DNA of 64,000 bases from positions 244,842 to 308,841 of the forward strand of contig NMRA01000518.1 of assembly GCA_002633005.1 (NCBI GenBank). Direction: 5' to 3'. The translations under genes were made by a program, and so were the position numbers. Position 1 is the stretch's first letter; each line of letters starts with the position of its first letter. Positions 11,745 through 24,448 of this stretch are shown here, piece after piece. The notes beneath the pieces were generated by a model, which did not search any database, was not told the origin of the DNA, and saw nothing but the letters and a program-made list of their open reading frames with translations. The DNA comes from Phoronis australis (lineage: Eukaryota > Phoronida > Phoronidae).

Positions 11745-12080
11745 GTAGCTGCAACAATGTTATTGTTGTTATCTATCTATATACTATCTTTAATGGATAG
11801 GCTGGGGCTGGACCTTTTCTGCGTGGGGGGTACCTCCCCCCTTGGCTACGGGCCTGTTCCTCACCGTTGTTCCGGTGTCTCAATGTTCCCAGTAAGCTGC
11901 CGTTGTTTTCCATATCCCATGGTCTCACATCTTTTAGTGTTCTTCCGTCCCAACACCCCCCGGCTCGAAATTCCTTGGCAACGATGTTTCCTTTTACCCA
12001 TGCCTCCCCGCCTCAGTGGCTCAATACTAGCTCTGTTATAATTTGGGCGTCATTCGAAGTTTTCTTTATACCGGACTGTC

Positions 12081-12108
12081 ACAAGCTTCTATTTTAATAG
12101 AAGCTTGT
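12081..12108. repeat. Short perfect palindrome
   Basis: ACAAGCTTCTATT is followed two bases later by its exact reverse complement (13-bp arms). No gene context explains it. Confidence 0.8.
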
Positions 12109-12330
12109 TTAAAAACCCTGTATAGAAAATTTTCGATGTACGAAGTTCTCCAGTAACAGTGTATTCTGACCATATTTTTGTTCATGTTTTTTACAGAAGA
12201 TCAATTGCAGTATTAAAATGTTTAAAACTGTAGTTCTAAATTTCATTATCAGGCAACGCTAATAAATTCAGAAATTTGCCCTAAATTTACATTTAAATGT
12301 TAAAAATGCTGCTTCTGGAAATAGTGTTTG

Positions 12331-12465
12331 TTCTATCACTCCTTATGTAATCTAATGTCATTGTTTATAAATATGTTTTATCACTCCTTGTGTAATCTAA
12401 TGCCATTGTTTATACATATGTTCTATCACTCCTTATGTAATCTAATGTCATTGTTTATAAATATG
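12331..12465. repeat. 45-bp tandem repeat, three copies
   Basis: Units begin TTCTATCACTCCTTATGTAA at 12331, 12376 and 12421, a constant 45-bp period with a few substitutions. The middle unit is the most diverged. No open frame runs through it. Confidence 0.9.
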
Positions 12466-13312
12466 TTCTATTCCGTGTTTGATTTGCAGAAATAGTCAAA
12501 TTCAAAAGTCAAATCTTATGGGAATGTACATGTTTAAACATGAGTTTCTTTTTTATGAAATACACTGGCTTGTGTTATCAAAAACATTAAAACAAACTGC
12601 CCCCAAAACATATGGCCACATACGTCTGGGGCCTACGGCCAATAGTACTTTCCGTCGAGTTCCCAAAAGTCGACTTGAGGACTTTACTTCAAATGACTCC
12701 AAAATAAGGCGATTATCTGATTTCATACTTTAACTATGATCTACAACTGATAGATAATCTCTGCCCTTATCAGTTAGACAATGAATTCGACAATGGTCAA
12801 TATCAAGGTTATCCTGTTCTGAATAATAGATCAACAAACAAAATCAGTCAAGTGATTTTGATACGCATATTGTTTAATATGATATATCTGTGTGTTGCAA
12901 GAAATTTAGAATTAACAGTTGACTGACCAGACTGATCTAGGATGTAGTGAAAGGAATGAACACTAGTTAAAAACCAACAGCTGATTTGGCAATGTTCTGA
13001 CGGGCAATGGCCATTTTTGTATCATCTGACGACTACTTTGATGGAATTCTCTGCCCGCCATTTCTGAATTTCGCGGTTCCCCAACCTCAAGAAAGTCAAT
13101 GATTTGCACTATCTTTCTTGACCTGTTTAAGTTGGTATCAGAAAACAGCTCCAATCAATCATTTTTCGATTTTCGTTTTTAGCCATCTAAACAAGGCGAC
13201 ATGAATTATTTTGATAATTAAAATTGCTTTGAATTGAGTACACTAGTGGTCGCACATAGCTTGTCTGACTTGCTCAGAGACTTACACACACACGTTGCAC
13301 CTTATATGGACG
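12466..13312. other. No recognisable gene
   Basis: AT-rich single-copy-looking DNA. Frames at 12479-12733 and 12963-13154 show no motif. Confidence 0.4.
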
Positions 13313-14892
13313 TTAAAGGAGAATGCCACCCAAAAACAACCTATTTTGTATCAATTTAGATCGAGTAGTTCCACTCGATAACAGCAAGTTCAGTTGTTTT
13401 TCCTGACACCTGACGGCAGACGGAGGTGTTGAATTTAACCAATGACGTAATTGGTTCGAACGCAGTCTGTTCACTGAGCCGTTCACAACACGCTTACTGG
13501 TGTCAACTTATCGCTTGAATGCATCGTTTTACACCAATAAATCATCAAATTACAATGTAAAACTCTTACAAATACGTCGAGTTCTTGAACAAATGTGTTG
13601 CTTTATTTCACTGTTCAGTTACGGATTTATAGGTATTTGAACGTATGGTAGCCCACAGAGTTCGATCAGAGAGTGTAGATTCCTAGGTTCGGTAGGCCGA
13701 TTTATCATGGTCGATCGTGGGAGTTTTGGGTCTGTTTGATGATAAATGCGAAAGATAGCTGCGTGTTGTACTTTTAGACTTGCGATTTCTGTCAGTTCTA
13801 AACACACAAAACGCTTGTTATCCCAGCCAGTGTAGCGGCCGCCGAGACTAGACATCACGAGGATAAACCAGCTTAAGTTGGAAATTAAACCTCCAGTCAC
13901 GAAAAGACTATACTAATGAGCTAAAGAAATAATGTGCACGTAATTATTTTGGTGAATTAGCCACGAAACTGCAAATCTACTTACTTGTCGGGGCCGCGAA
14001 GTCACAGAACCGTCAGGGCAAAAGTTGTACACTTACAATGATGTGAATAATGTATTTGTATATCTAAATAAGATTCCCCTAACATGTGACCATAGCAAAT
14101 ACAATCGAGTTATTGTTTCACAATAGCTTTTTGTCAGCAAACACTGAATTAGCATGCGCTCACACGACCTCGGTGCCCGCCGGTCAATTACCTTTATTGC
14201 AACTGAAGCCGGTTACGCAGTGGTTTATTCATTGCTGCCTTCTCAAAACACTTGCACTAACCAATTCTCCAAAGGCATTACAAATAGTATCTAATGAGAC
14301 AGACTTTTTCAGTTTTATATAAGCATTGGTTAGGTGGGAACAATTCATTTGAAACAGAACGCAGAATAATAAACGTCAACAGGACAGCTCGCAATCCCGA
14401 CTCATCCGACAAAGACTTCGCAGGTGGATCATTAAGTTTCACAAGCTATCAGTTCGAACCGGAATACAGTGATCAAGAAATACTAGAGAGGCGCCCTGAA
14501 CATGCACAGGCAACGGAACGTATGGATAGTTCTTTGCAGCCGGCATTCGTCAGACTCACTGTCGACTACTGCCGGCCTTATACTTGCTATTAACAGCATA
14601 CTTTTCATTCTTCATTGCCAAGAGCCACTTCCTAAGTGTTTTGGACTCGAAAAAAACGATATACCCCGTTTTCCTCGCAGCTGCATAGTTCGGACAAGCG
14701 GGAACGATGCCTCGCAACATAGCGGCATTCACTCTGCAAATGAACCACTGACGTCGCTGCGTTCTCTCCTTCCTCACAGGTTAACGCGACACTTGTCGGC
14801 AAGGTAAGGTTGACCGTATGCGAGGCGATGTGGATATAGACCGATTAAGACGGTAAAAAAGACTAATTAAATCGGGTGGCATTCTCCTTTAA
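13313..14892. mobile_element. 1.58-kb DNA transposon flanked by TTAA (piggyBac-like ends)
   Basis: The left edge is TTAAAGGAGAATGCCACCC (13313-13331) and the right edge is its exact reverse complement (14874-14892). The outermost TTAA on each side fits the TTAA target duplication of piggyBac-type elements, leaving 15-bp terminal inverted repeats. Interior frames (minus strand 13619-13900, plus strand 14294-14593) have no recognisable transposase motif. The copy is therefore probably non-autonomous or internally replaced. Seen: the perfect inverted termini. Inferred: the superfamily. Confidence 0.7.
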
Positions 14893-16362
14893 GGAGAACT
14901 CCCCTAGCAATAATTTTATTGTCGTTTAAACCAATAAAAAAACACCGTCATCCCATTTTCGGACATTCCGCCGAGAGGTCTGCCTGTCGAAATATAGGTT
15001 TGCTAGGCTTCAGCTAGTGTATACAACCGTAATCATGTGTGGATCATATGTCTACTTCTGTTTAATGGGTAGAGTGTGCTTAGATTTCAGGGGAATTGAA
15101 GTACATTAATGCTGCATCTCTAAAATGCCTTATTTTAAATAACTTGTCTTTTGTTTTCAGTTGTTACATGGGATCCTGGCGTAGGTTTCGTATAAGCCTC
15201 CATTCCAATATATAACATACGCACGTACAAATACCAGTATTTTGTATCTGGATTTTCAAAGAACAAAACATGGATTTTTCTGAAATTCCATTAAGTAAGA
15301 TGAATGATTACTTTGTATACATCTACATGATTATGGGCAACAAATTAAATCATATATCTACAACATATTGTGAAATAAGCGAATGGTAATTTCTTTGGTG
15401 TTATGCGGAGTAAAATGTGACCACAACTCTGGTCGCCACCAATTTTGCACCCCCACCCGGTCCGGTCGCGACCAGTTTTGTCCCCAGAGGGGTGAGCACA
15501 CCTCGCTTCCTGTGACTGTGTGTATTGCAAAGTTCAAGCTCCAGAAGGCATAGGAACAATTTTTATATAACCACAGGTTCCGGATATAGGACAAAAATGT
15601 TCAAAATCAACACTTTAACCACTATTGCAGTCATTGTTGACGGAAACGCCATCATGTTCACGTGTTTTTATCTATACGGTAAAAGTGACAGATGTGCATT
15701 GTATCCGAAATCGTGTTTCCTTCTTGCAGCATTCCTCTCTGTATTTCTGTTCATGAGGCGTCACCTCCACGTGGTCATGCGTAAAGCAATGTCATTTTAG
15801 TTTTCGTCCGTAACACACAATAAACATTGTAAAACTACACCATACGACAAATCCTATGAAGAAATTGAACAACATCAAAAACATATGCATTATGTCCAAG
15901 TAATTGTGCGCGTTTGGTCCATTACATTTTCGTATATTTTTCTGCTCCTCTGCTTCGCTTATGTTTTAAACGGAAACTCAAGAAATATACTGATAACTGG
16001 ATTAAAATGTTTCCTTGCTATGATAGAATCGGTCTCATTCCATTTGGAGTTCTGAGATGACCTGAGTCTGAATTTGAGCGGGCAAATACTGAAAGTGCTT
16101 CTAGGATTTGTTATTCTGAAGCGGCTTTTTTGACTCGTGGCAAGCGAAATGAAGGGCTGAAAATGTAGCGACTAACGAGATCAAGTCTTGATTTTGTTCC
16201 TACAGACACCCCAAAACATAAGGAAGAGTACTTCAAAAGGCAATGAGAAATTTCTAGCACACGGTTATCGCTTGCGCGTTTATACACACGTGTTTTGTTG
16301 TTCATTGATTGAAACGATCGAGTATTTTCATCACCACGTGCAGGCAAGTAGAAATGTTACAT
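14893..16362. other. Intergenic, downstream of bZIP exon A
   Basis: No gene recognised. Downstream of the minus-strand bZIP exon this should hold its 3' untranslated region, but I could not fix the polyadenylation site. A 91-codon plus-strand frame at 15525-15800 is hydrophobic and cysteine-rich without a motif. Confidence 0.35.
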
Positions 16363-16665
16363 TCAGACGTTAATGCCTTGTGGAAGGTATTGGGACGTTT
16401 GGTCTGGATCCCTGAATGTCATGATGACGTCCTGCAGCTGGGAGCTCCCGTAACTGCCGATGTCGTAGTTGTCATTTTCGTCAACGCTCGGCATACATGT
16501 GATGATTTGTCTTGAACAAGTCGGTAGTTGGATGGTTTTCACCATGTTGCAGATGCACGAATCCATATGATCCGCCAGTTGTTTTCTCAGGTCGTTGTTT
16601 TCTTTCTTGTATTGCTCATTGACAAATTTCAACACCACGACTTCCGAGCGGAGACCACAGATTTC
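16363..16665 (-). CDS. bZIP leucine-zipper terminal exon A (Fos/ATF3/BATF-like)
   Basis: Reverse strand. An acceptor (TTCTGCTGTAG) precedes a phase-0 exon of 100 codons plus stop, starting EICGLRSEVVVL. Heptad positions are L5, L12, Y19, L26 and H33, followed by C37 in the motif HMDSC. A histidine ending the zipper with a cysteine four residues later, and an intron just before the first zipper glutamate, are hallmarks of the Fos/ATF3/BATF group (HRPAC, HRPTC, HEPLC). Such proteins pair through the zipper and bind AP-1/CRE sites in the nucleus. The ~63 residues after the zipper are acidic and polar with no known motif. The exon with the basic DNA-contacting region was not found upstream (16666-20960), so the gene model is partial. 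Paralogues are at 36171 and 41461. Confidence 0.7.
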   Translation of the reverse strand, partial: EICGLRSEVVVLKFVNEQYKKENNDLRKQLADHMDSCICNMVKTIQLPTCSRQIITCMPSVDENDNYDIGSYGSSQLQDVIMTFRDPDQTSQYLPQGINV

Positions 16666-19600
16666 CTACAGCAGAAAGTTCGTACGTTTGTGAATGTTAT
16701 CATTCAGATTGTATTGTTTCGTGCTAATTACCATATTGTACGAGTCCGTTATCACTAGTACACGTACCACGTTCACGTGCAACGCGACAGATATTTTGGT
16801 GGTTTGTTTGAGGGCATTGCCTCGATCATCATTTGGCAAAATCATGAGGGAACTGGTCTTTCGTTTAACTTGCTTGGAGCGTCAGTGGCACTCTTGCCGA
16901 TTTCTGACTGAGTAAAATATTTGATTTCGGTCTCAGTCCTCCAAACGTGTCGTCGGAGGTTGGTGAAAATACCCCGTTTAAGTGTTTTAAGTGATCTGGC
17001 AGTTAATAACTGCTTTTGCTAAAACAAACTTTAGTTTCGCTTTCAGCAAAACATTTTACGAACCTTGAAGTATGACGCCATGTTTTCATGTAATTCACTC
17101 TGTGCAACTGGTGTCTGATCACGCTCAATTTGGAACGATATGGCATTAGTCACTGATATCCTGTAAGTTTGTGTTTGTCTTTATGCGAAACTGTTTAATT
17201 AGTTGTACATGTGAGCTGGGATATCCCAACTATCGCTTTCACAAACTAGAAATGGTTTTCGCTTCTCATTGATCGAAAAATGAACGCTTGACATTTCGAC
17301 AACAAAATTATTTACAAATCGCTAAACATTTTCCCCGACATCGGTCGCTTAGCACTCTTCACTGATTGCCACGGAATAAACACGGGCTGGGAATTCATCC
17401 TAGGTTTTTGTCAACGGAATTTTTGTGCTTTTCAAATTAAAAGATGTACATCACCTTGATTTGTGTTGGACTAAACAATGAAAGCCAGTACCGATGCAAT
17501 AGAGGAGATAGATTTAGAAATTGAGAGCTGTACCCGTAAAACTGAAATAAAAAAGGTCCACACAGTTTACGTTCCCGGTATGAACTTCCTCTGCACAGTA
17601 GAATGGCACAAACGTGTATGCTCGATCCCGAACAGAAAAATATACACATAACCAGTTTAAATAGAACTTATTGATTAGCCTCATAAGGCTTATCTACTAC
17701 AAAAGTGGTTACTGAAGCTATGCAAAGACGGTGGAAACAACAGGCATTCTGTCCAAGGCTCACAGCGTGAAGAGATTCCGACTCTTGGCCGGTATGTCGA
17801 TACTGTAATACAGTACGATACAACACCGGGGGTCGCGTGTTGAATAATACAATAATGAGTGAAATGAAAGTAACTCTGGCGACATATTTTGGTCAACGTA
17901 CGGTTGACGACCCACCCGTTTCTCGGAGTGCGCTATCCCCGGATCTCCCGCGGCACACCAATCAAAAAGAAAGTGTAGTGTACCTCCCCCCGCCTGGTAC
18001 TATCATAATTGATTAAATACTCCATCTATGCTACTACAAAATTATGTGTTTGGGCCACATGCGCTAAAGACACTAACTCAAACCTGCATATTCAAGTCCA
18101 ATGTTGTACTCGTATGCGAAAGTATCGGTGTAAAGCGAAAGTGAATAAATATTTGAGACAGAACGCGTGTAGATTGGTGTGTAGCACTTTGATAGAAACC
18201 ACTGATCACAGTCATACTAAATGCAATGAGTTCACTAGTGATGTATAATAGCAGTTTGCATCTATGCTTGTTTAGTAGAAAGCGACAGCGAACTTCTAAG
18301 ACTGGCCTCTCTCTTCGGGGAAAATTAGATTGCGATGTCGGGGAGTAAATTACAAGTTGATGACGTCACTCAGTTTCGCCCGCCACTACCGACTGCAGAC
18401 TTATCTTAGCACGGCTTGAAGGCCTTTCCCGTTCCCGCTGCATATGTCTGATCGAGATATGACCAAGCAATGTCAAGTTTGAAGTTCTATGGAATTATGT
18501 GCAGAAACTAGTCTTGGTATGCACTGGTCGGGTGTGTAGTACATGTAAAAGCTATGACCAGTTTGCAATTGAGCTGAAGAGTCGTGCACATGCATGCAAC
18601 TAAGGGGAGCATAGAAGTACCTGTTTCATGTCTTTTGTTTCCTGACGTTTTTTCACACGATATCTCTGGGATGCCATCTTCCGTTTTGTATCCATGATCA
18701 CAAAGACAGTCGAATTCTATACAGGAAAAGCGTTTTTTGCAGAACGTCTAGAGTTTGTTTACAAATTATCCGTGGGAATTTCCCAACGGTTTGGAGTCAC
18801 TTGAATACTATGACCTAGCTACTGACCCTGATACGAGGTCGGAGTTCAGCGTTTATTACGGACGAAACCGTGCATTCACACCACCTTTAACTTCTTGACG
18901 AGGAATAACGAAAATGTTTATAAATCAGGTCAGTTTTAACCAAATTGACCAATTCCAGTGGTCAAGTCGACACGCGGCTATTGCTGCACCAGCCTTTAAT
19001 CTACTGGAACCATTTACCTTAGGGTTCTCGTATTATGCAAAGTTTCACTGCAGTTTCCCGTCTCAGTGACATAAAGAAGTTGGTTGGAATTTAGACCAAA
19101 TACGTCACAAAACGTTTAAAAGAAAACCAGTTGAATTATATGTTTATCATGTTTTGATTGCCGTGAGCGCCGTCGCCTATATTGTATTGTTTTCCCAGTT
19201 GACGACCCTTGACCTACATAAACAGGTGCCTGGTAATATGTTGACGTTTGCAGCCCACGGCAAAAGGTGTCGCGACATAACTCACAAAGACCACGTAAGA
19301 GTGCAATATGTTCTTGCAGTGAGCTTGTGAATTCACTCGTTATATATTATCTATCTTGTATAGACTTACTTTGTTGACCGAGACCGACACTGTTTAGTAA
19401 CCCGCCAGCACCGACTTCCCCATGTAGTGAACACTGCGGCACACTGCATAGCCTACCGTGAATAATACGCTTAAACAAGGAAGTCACACATTTCTAAAGC
19501 ACGGGTGAGAAACAACATGACCGTCGGTCCTCCAAATCTGACCGACTCACCACAAAACAGGATATACGGGGATCAAATGGGACCGGCGCACCATAAAATG

Positions 19601-20960
19601 GGACTGACGCATCTAAGCACATGTAAAGATGTTCTCTGTGAAATTTTTAGAGTAGCTGTAATCTAGAAAGTAAAGGGATGGGTTGACAAATAACTGGCGA
19701 TCAAATCTACCACTGTTTTGGTACTTCAAGTTAAAAATAAAATGGAAAGATATCAATCTGCTCTCGGTAATAAAAAACCAAGTAGACTGAAATATTAAAA
19801 TGAAATAACGAAAACTGGTATGAAACATATTTAAAACCATCATTTGGGAAGTGGCCCTTGGTAAAGACAAACACAAATTAACATGTTAGTCAGTTGTAAT
19901 ATTTAAAATGTACCAAATTAAAACTACTCTCCACAGGTGCGGTCTGTAACTCGACTGTGCAAATGCCAGAGAAAATCAATTTGGGTGTAATAACAACCAT
20001 CATTGTTGTGACAGTAATGCCAGCTGTGACCCCTTTCCACTTCGTTAGCCGGCAGCAGAGCCTCGGGTGACGTAAAGCTCGAAAGCGCCGCGTTTTACAA
20101 AGCGAAGTGTCTGGTAGCGCACAAACGATTTCAGTGAGACTTATCAGCATAAGTAACTAGCCCCATTGTGTGATCTATTTACACTGTCAATTGAATGGTC
20201 ATAAAACTTTCAATTACTTCAGCCCAGTTGTTTTCAGTTGTAAAAACGCAACTTCTTAGCTTTTAGTCGGAGGTCATTTTTGATATTTTATTCGAATTCG
20301 TGACGAAAAATACTGCAAAACCATACCTCACACTTTTGAATTTGTTGTTTGTTGAGACGTTTTTCAAAGTACTTCGGCTCTGGCCCTAAGTGCGTAATGG
20401 ATATTTATCTACGCTTTTTGACTCGTTCAGTTCATTCTGTTCGAAAAGTTTTAAAATTAGCAAAATATGTGTTTAAAAAGACATTTGAAAAGATTTTTGT
20501 CGATTAGTATCACATAATACATCACATTTCGTTTTGTTGGCATAATTTTTGAAACTATTCCAACCGCGCATTAATTACGGTAGTGAAAGTTTGTTGGCGA
20601 TGTTTAGTGTAGCGAGAAACTGAAGCAGTGGTCGAGCTGCCGACATATGGGCAGACGTAGTGATCGATGAGGTCGTCACGTTGCCCGCTCCCAGGCCGGC
20701 CCAGTGGTGAGTACAGTTACGTTGAACGAAATCCGCGCTCGAGTGCTCCCACAGTAAGACCAAAAAAGGCGTAAGCTGTTTTTATTATATTTTTCCACTA
20801 TTTTAGTATGTTTATTGTTCATTTTGGTGCGATGATGTCTAAGCCAGTCAGTCTAACAGTTGTTGTTAGCCGGTTAGGCATAGGGCTCTTTGCCGTTTAG
20901 ACCCGGAAGCTACTACACCCGGGCTAGTAGTGAACAGTATGACAGCGCCAAGTGTGGAGT
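16666..20960. other. Presumed intron or upstream region of bZIP gene A
   Basis: Reading leftwards on the minus strand, this should contain the missing basic-region exon. I searched for N-x-x-A-A-x-x-C-R-x-R patterns on the minus strand by eye and found none. No other gene, RNA gene or clear repeat was recognised. GC-richer short frames lie at 19890-20150 and 20575-20763 on the minus strand. Confidence 0.3.
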
Positions 20961-23377
20961 AATGGGGCTATTCGGAAAATCTACAATAACTAGAGGGCGT
21001 GCGTGTACTAGTGGTGATAGATTAACAGCCTCGATTTCGCGAGCCCTTTAAATACATGGTGAAATGGCTTGCAGCCGTGCCAACTGAATCTGAGATTGCG
21101 TAAAAAGGGTGCTTCTATGAGAGGAAGTAAGCACGACCTCATACAAAGGTAAGGTTTGTGATTATTTTAACGATTATTCCATGATTATTCTACCGATGCC
21201 TGTTAACTGAGGCACTCGCCGATGTCGACTTCGCGGCAGTCAGTCGCCAGCCAGAGTCTGGTTAATCTTTGTATGTTGTGATATGTGATACGATACTTGA
21301 CGTAGCAATCGGGATCTTTTCGTACATCAAAGCATTATTATTGTTTGGAATGATTTCTAAAAGTTTATCAGTGACAGTTACATCAATCAATGCTGAATGT
21401 TTATGCTGTCAACTCGATACAGGTTAATGAGTTAAGATTACAATCCAATCCCAATGGCAAAGGGTACGTGAGTGATAAATATCCATTGCATTAGACTATT
21501 TGTTTACTCCCTATCATATGTCTTCTGGAAATCTATTACACGTTGAAATGGAAATCTATCACGTCAGTTTTCACGTAACCTTTGGTTTTTAGGTTTGAAG
21601 GCTTGTACCGTGCAGAGGAGATATGCATCGCTTCTGCACCGTCCCTGAATGGACAAAAATTGGTTTTTAGCATTTGACTGCAGCTAACCAACAAGATCTT
21701 CCCATCCAGTGCAGATCTGTTGTCAAAGCCTACTTTCAATATTGGAGACAACGAACAAAGCCTTTGAAAAGGAACAGCTATTTTTAAAGTCATTTTGTTA
21801 AATTACTTATTCAGGTCCCGAGGGGGGATTGGCATGGGGGGTTGTAATATTTGGTACAACTGAATGTGTGGAAATAACAGGTAATACATGTTTGGGGAAA
21901 AGAGCATGGTGAGGTAATTCTTAACCTTCACGAAGTCCCTTCAAGTTGATTTCATGAAACTGTTTTGCTACTTGTATCAATTGTAAAACCACGAAAATAT
22001 ATTACATTTTCCGAATTCACAGTGACTGAATAGTCTTAACTCATGCCTTGAAATGTTGCAAGTCGTTATAAATTCAAATGACTGCCATTTTTGTGAAAAT
22101 TGCATTTTTGATGGTGCCTTACGATTTGTAATTACTCTTAAACAACAGAAAGATTATCCATCATTTTTAAATGACCCAAGTCTTCATATCTTCTATTAGA
22201 AGAAAAACGGTTCCCTCAACCTTAGGCTAGAAGTATGCTTGACAGACCCATGAACCTGTAATCTGAGTTTAAAATTGCTGAAAGTATCAAAATTAAAAAG
22301 GCTTGAAAATGGGTAACAAAGGTTTGAAGTTGTCTCAAAAAACTTGTATATTTTACAGACAAGTGATGCGTTTAAAGAATTGTTATGGCTAGGGATAAAA
22401 AATAAAGACACAGTTTTATGCAATACTCATTATATACACCCTTGGTTTCTGAAAATAGTAATTATTTACTTTTATGTGAAACTGTAGACCAATCACCATA
22501 TATTTTTGAAAAACAGGGATAACATTTTTGATCCAATCTGGAGTACTTAATTATTCATATTTCAATATTTGTTCCAGGTTCAGTGACATTTTAAGGCCAC
22601 TTCAAGCTGTATCATAGACAAGCTTTGTTACTCCGTTCTCTTCCCACAGTTCTTCCACACACCAGCAGTGCTGCATGGCACAATGTGCAAATCAGTGGCC
22701 CTGGAGAAATGTGAATCGCAGTACTAAGTTACCATAAGACAATGTGCCAGTGGACTGTCTGTGTATCCAGACGAACTATATCTGACTGCTACACAAATAA
22801 GCCTTGTTGGTGAGGATGCCCTTTCATAGGCAATGAGTCATGTGTGGACAATAGCTTATTTCCTTTCCTGGAAGAAACATGAGGGACTGAAGCTAAAGAA
22901 GACCTAGTCACACTCTGGTCTAGTTCAGAGTCTGATTTTGGGCTCAAAACGATTCAAGTGATATGCTGCTGTGTTTACCTTCAAGGGTCTAATTGTGGAT
23001 GTTATTGAGGCTGAATGAGGTTACATGAAAGAAAGCCACGTGTTGAAACTGGACCTTTTTTACAAGCGCTTCTATAGGCCATTGAAACTAGAACCCAGTG
23101 AAATGAAAGCCAAAAGCTGAGTGACATTAAATTTTCCTTTCAGAAGAAAGGCTTTATACTATTGGTAAAAACTTTTCAATTTGGTACAGATTATGGGGAA
23201 ATGACATTCAGTGACTGCATCGATTGTCTTATTGTATGTTTTCAATTGTAGCTAGCTGCTATGCACAAGATTCGAGAATAAACAATTATCAGTGTATTTA
23301 AAAACAAATGGCAAACTGAAAAAGCACAGAAAGAAACATTGCGAGGGAGTCCATAATCAGGCATATCAGGTGCTGAA

Positions 23378-23490
23378 TTACTGAATTACATTCAATTCTC
23401 TCAGGTTATTGCTGAAGGATTGCTTTTCACTTTGTCCAACGGTGAAATAGATGGTCAGGCGGTTGGTTTCAGTTGTTTTTTCTTGCCTGT
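23378..23490 (-). CDS. Possible terminal exon inside the 3.5-kb element
   Basis: On the minus strand TTCTATTCTGTTACAG is followed by an open frame QEKTTETNRLTIYFTVG that continues to NLRELNVIQ and a stop. The acceptor is good and the translation is balanced. However, its phase does not match the donor of the putative exon at 24112-24347: joined in phase, the reading stops after about ten residues. It may pair with an unseen exon, or may be chance. Confidence 0.2.
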
Positions 23491-24111
23491 AACAGAATAG
23501 AAATATTAGCAAATTGTAAAAGAAAAGGCAAGACAAAACTACTTTTGTAAGGCAGAACATACTTGACATTTCATCTTCATGTTTATGTGTAGAAACTAAT
23601 AACCTTTGTACCCAAGTCTTATTTAATATCTGAATTAAAATATGTGAAACAGGCTAAAAGTGATTTAACAATGTGTATTTTTCATGACACTTAAAATGTG
23701 CTTCTGATCTCAACAAGCAATTTTTTCCAATGCAATGTTAGGACATTTACTGAATTGAGGCTTATTCATGTTAATTTGATAACTGAGCTGGTGGTCCTGG
23801 GGGTGGGGTCCATGATAAAATAAGGAAACTCACTCATCTAGAGAATTTTATTGGAAACAGCATAGTTTTGAAGAGAAACTGCTGTGAAAAAGTCACTCTT
23901 GACTTCTGTGCATCACGTACCATACACCTCTTATTTTGGGAGCACTCCCACCCAGGACAATATGAATATGTGCTGCTAGCCTACCCGGCATCGGGTGAGT
24001 TTCCAAAAAGAAACACTTAGTTCCACTCAATAAAACTGTTATTCAGTGGGGTAACTGGTGGGGATAACATCACCGAACGATGTTGATAGAAACTGATTGC
24101 TAAAAACTTAC

Positions 24112-24347
24112 CAAGTAATGTTGTGTAGTCTCCGAATGGAACTGCATAGTCATAGACATAGAGCACACACGGGGCTTCAGCATCCACACACTTTTTGTCA
24201 GTTAGTTGACCCTGTTGACCGCAATTGTCCACGAATATAGTAACCTTAGGTCTTTTGGGAATTTGTGGCCACCTGTCGAAGACTTGCACCAGGGAAATTA
24301 GCAGTAATAAGGCTTAGCGCGACGACGTATTTTGATAAAAATTCCAT
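24112..24347 (-). CDS. Possible first exon of a secreted protein (frameshifted)
   Basis: Minus strand. An ATG at 24347 opens a hydrophobic stretch (MEFLSKYVVALSLITAN) like a signal peptide. A neighbouring frame then carries VQVFDRWPQIPKRPKVTIFV, continuing with DNCGQQGQL, KKCVDAEAPCVLYVYDY and ending at a strong donor (TTACTTG|GTAAGT). The two parts are one base out of register, so either the sequence has an indel error or the gene is broken. Three cysteines in about 25 residues would suit an extracellular domain, but I do not recognise the family. The exon lies just inside the long inverted terminus of the surrounding element. Confidence 0.3.
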
Positions 24348-24448
24348 CTTTTACCAGTTGTTTACATGCAGACAGCCACGCATGCGCAATTCAATCACCA
24401 CTAGTACAGCAGCGACACCGCGAGGAGAATTCTCCGAATAGCCCCATT

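Larger units (their letters stand above)
10508..11856. mobile_element. Non-autonomous DNA transposon (CCCGTAGCCAGC family, long copy)
   Basis: The left end (TGTTGCCCGTAGACAGC, then GGTTCGAATTTC) matches the left end of the element at 28099. The right end (ATAGGCTGGGGCTGGACC, then GGCTACGGGCCTG) matches the right end at 28399. The two ends are inverted relatives of each other. A complete second MITE (11605-11744) sits just inside the right part, so this copy is interrupted. No transposase frame was recognised inside. Confidence 0.55.
20961..24448. mobile_element. 3.5-kb element with long inverted termini
   Basis: The first ~65 bases (AATGGGGCTATTCGGAAAAT, then GTACTAGTGGTGATAGATT) are matched by the reverse complement of the last ~65 (AATGGGGCTATTCGGAGAAT, then GTACTAGTGGTGATTGAATT). 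Long inverted termini at this spacing indicate a DNA transposon or a foldback element. No transposase was recognised. The interior carries a possible secreted-protein exon on the minus strand (24112-24347) just inside the right terminus. No clear target duplication is visible. Confidence 0.5.
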
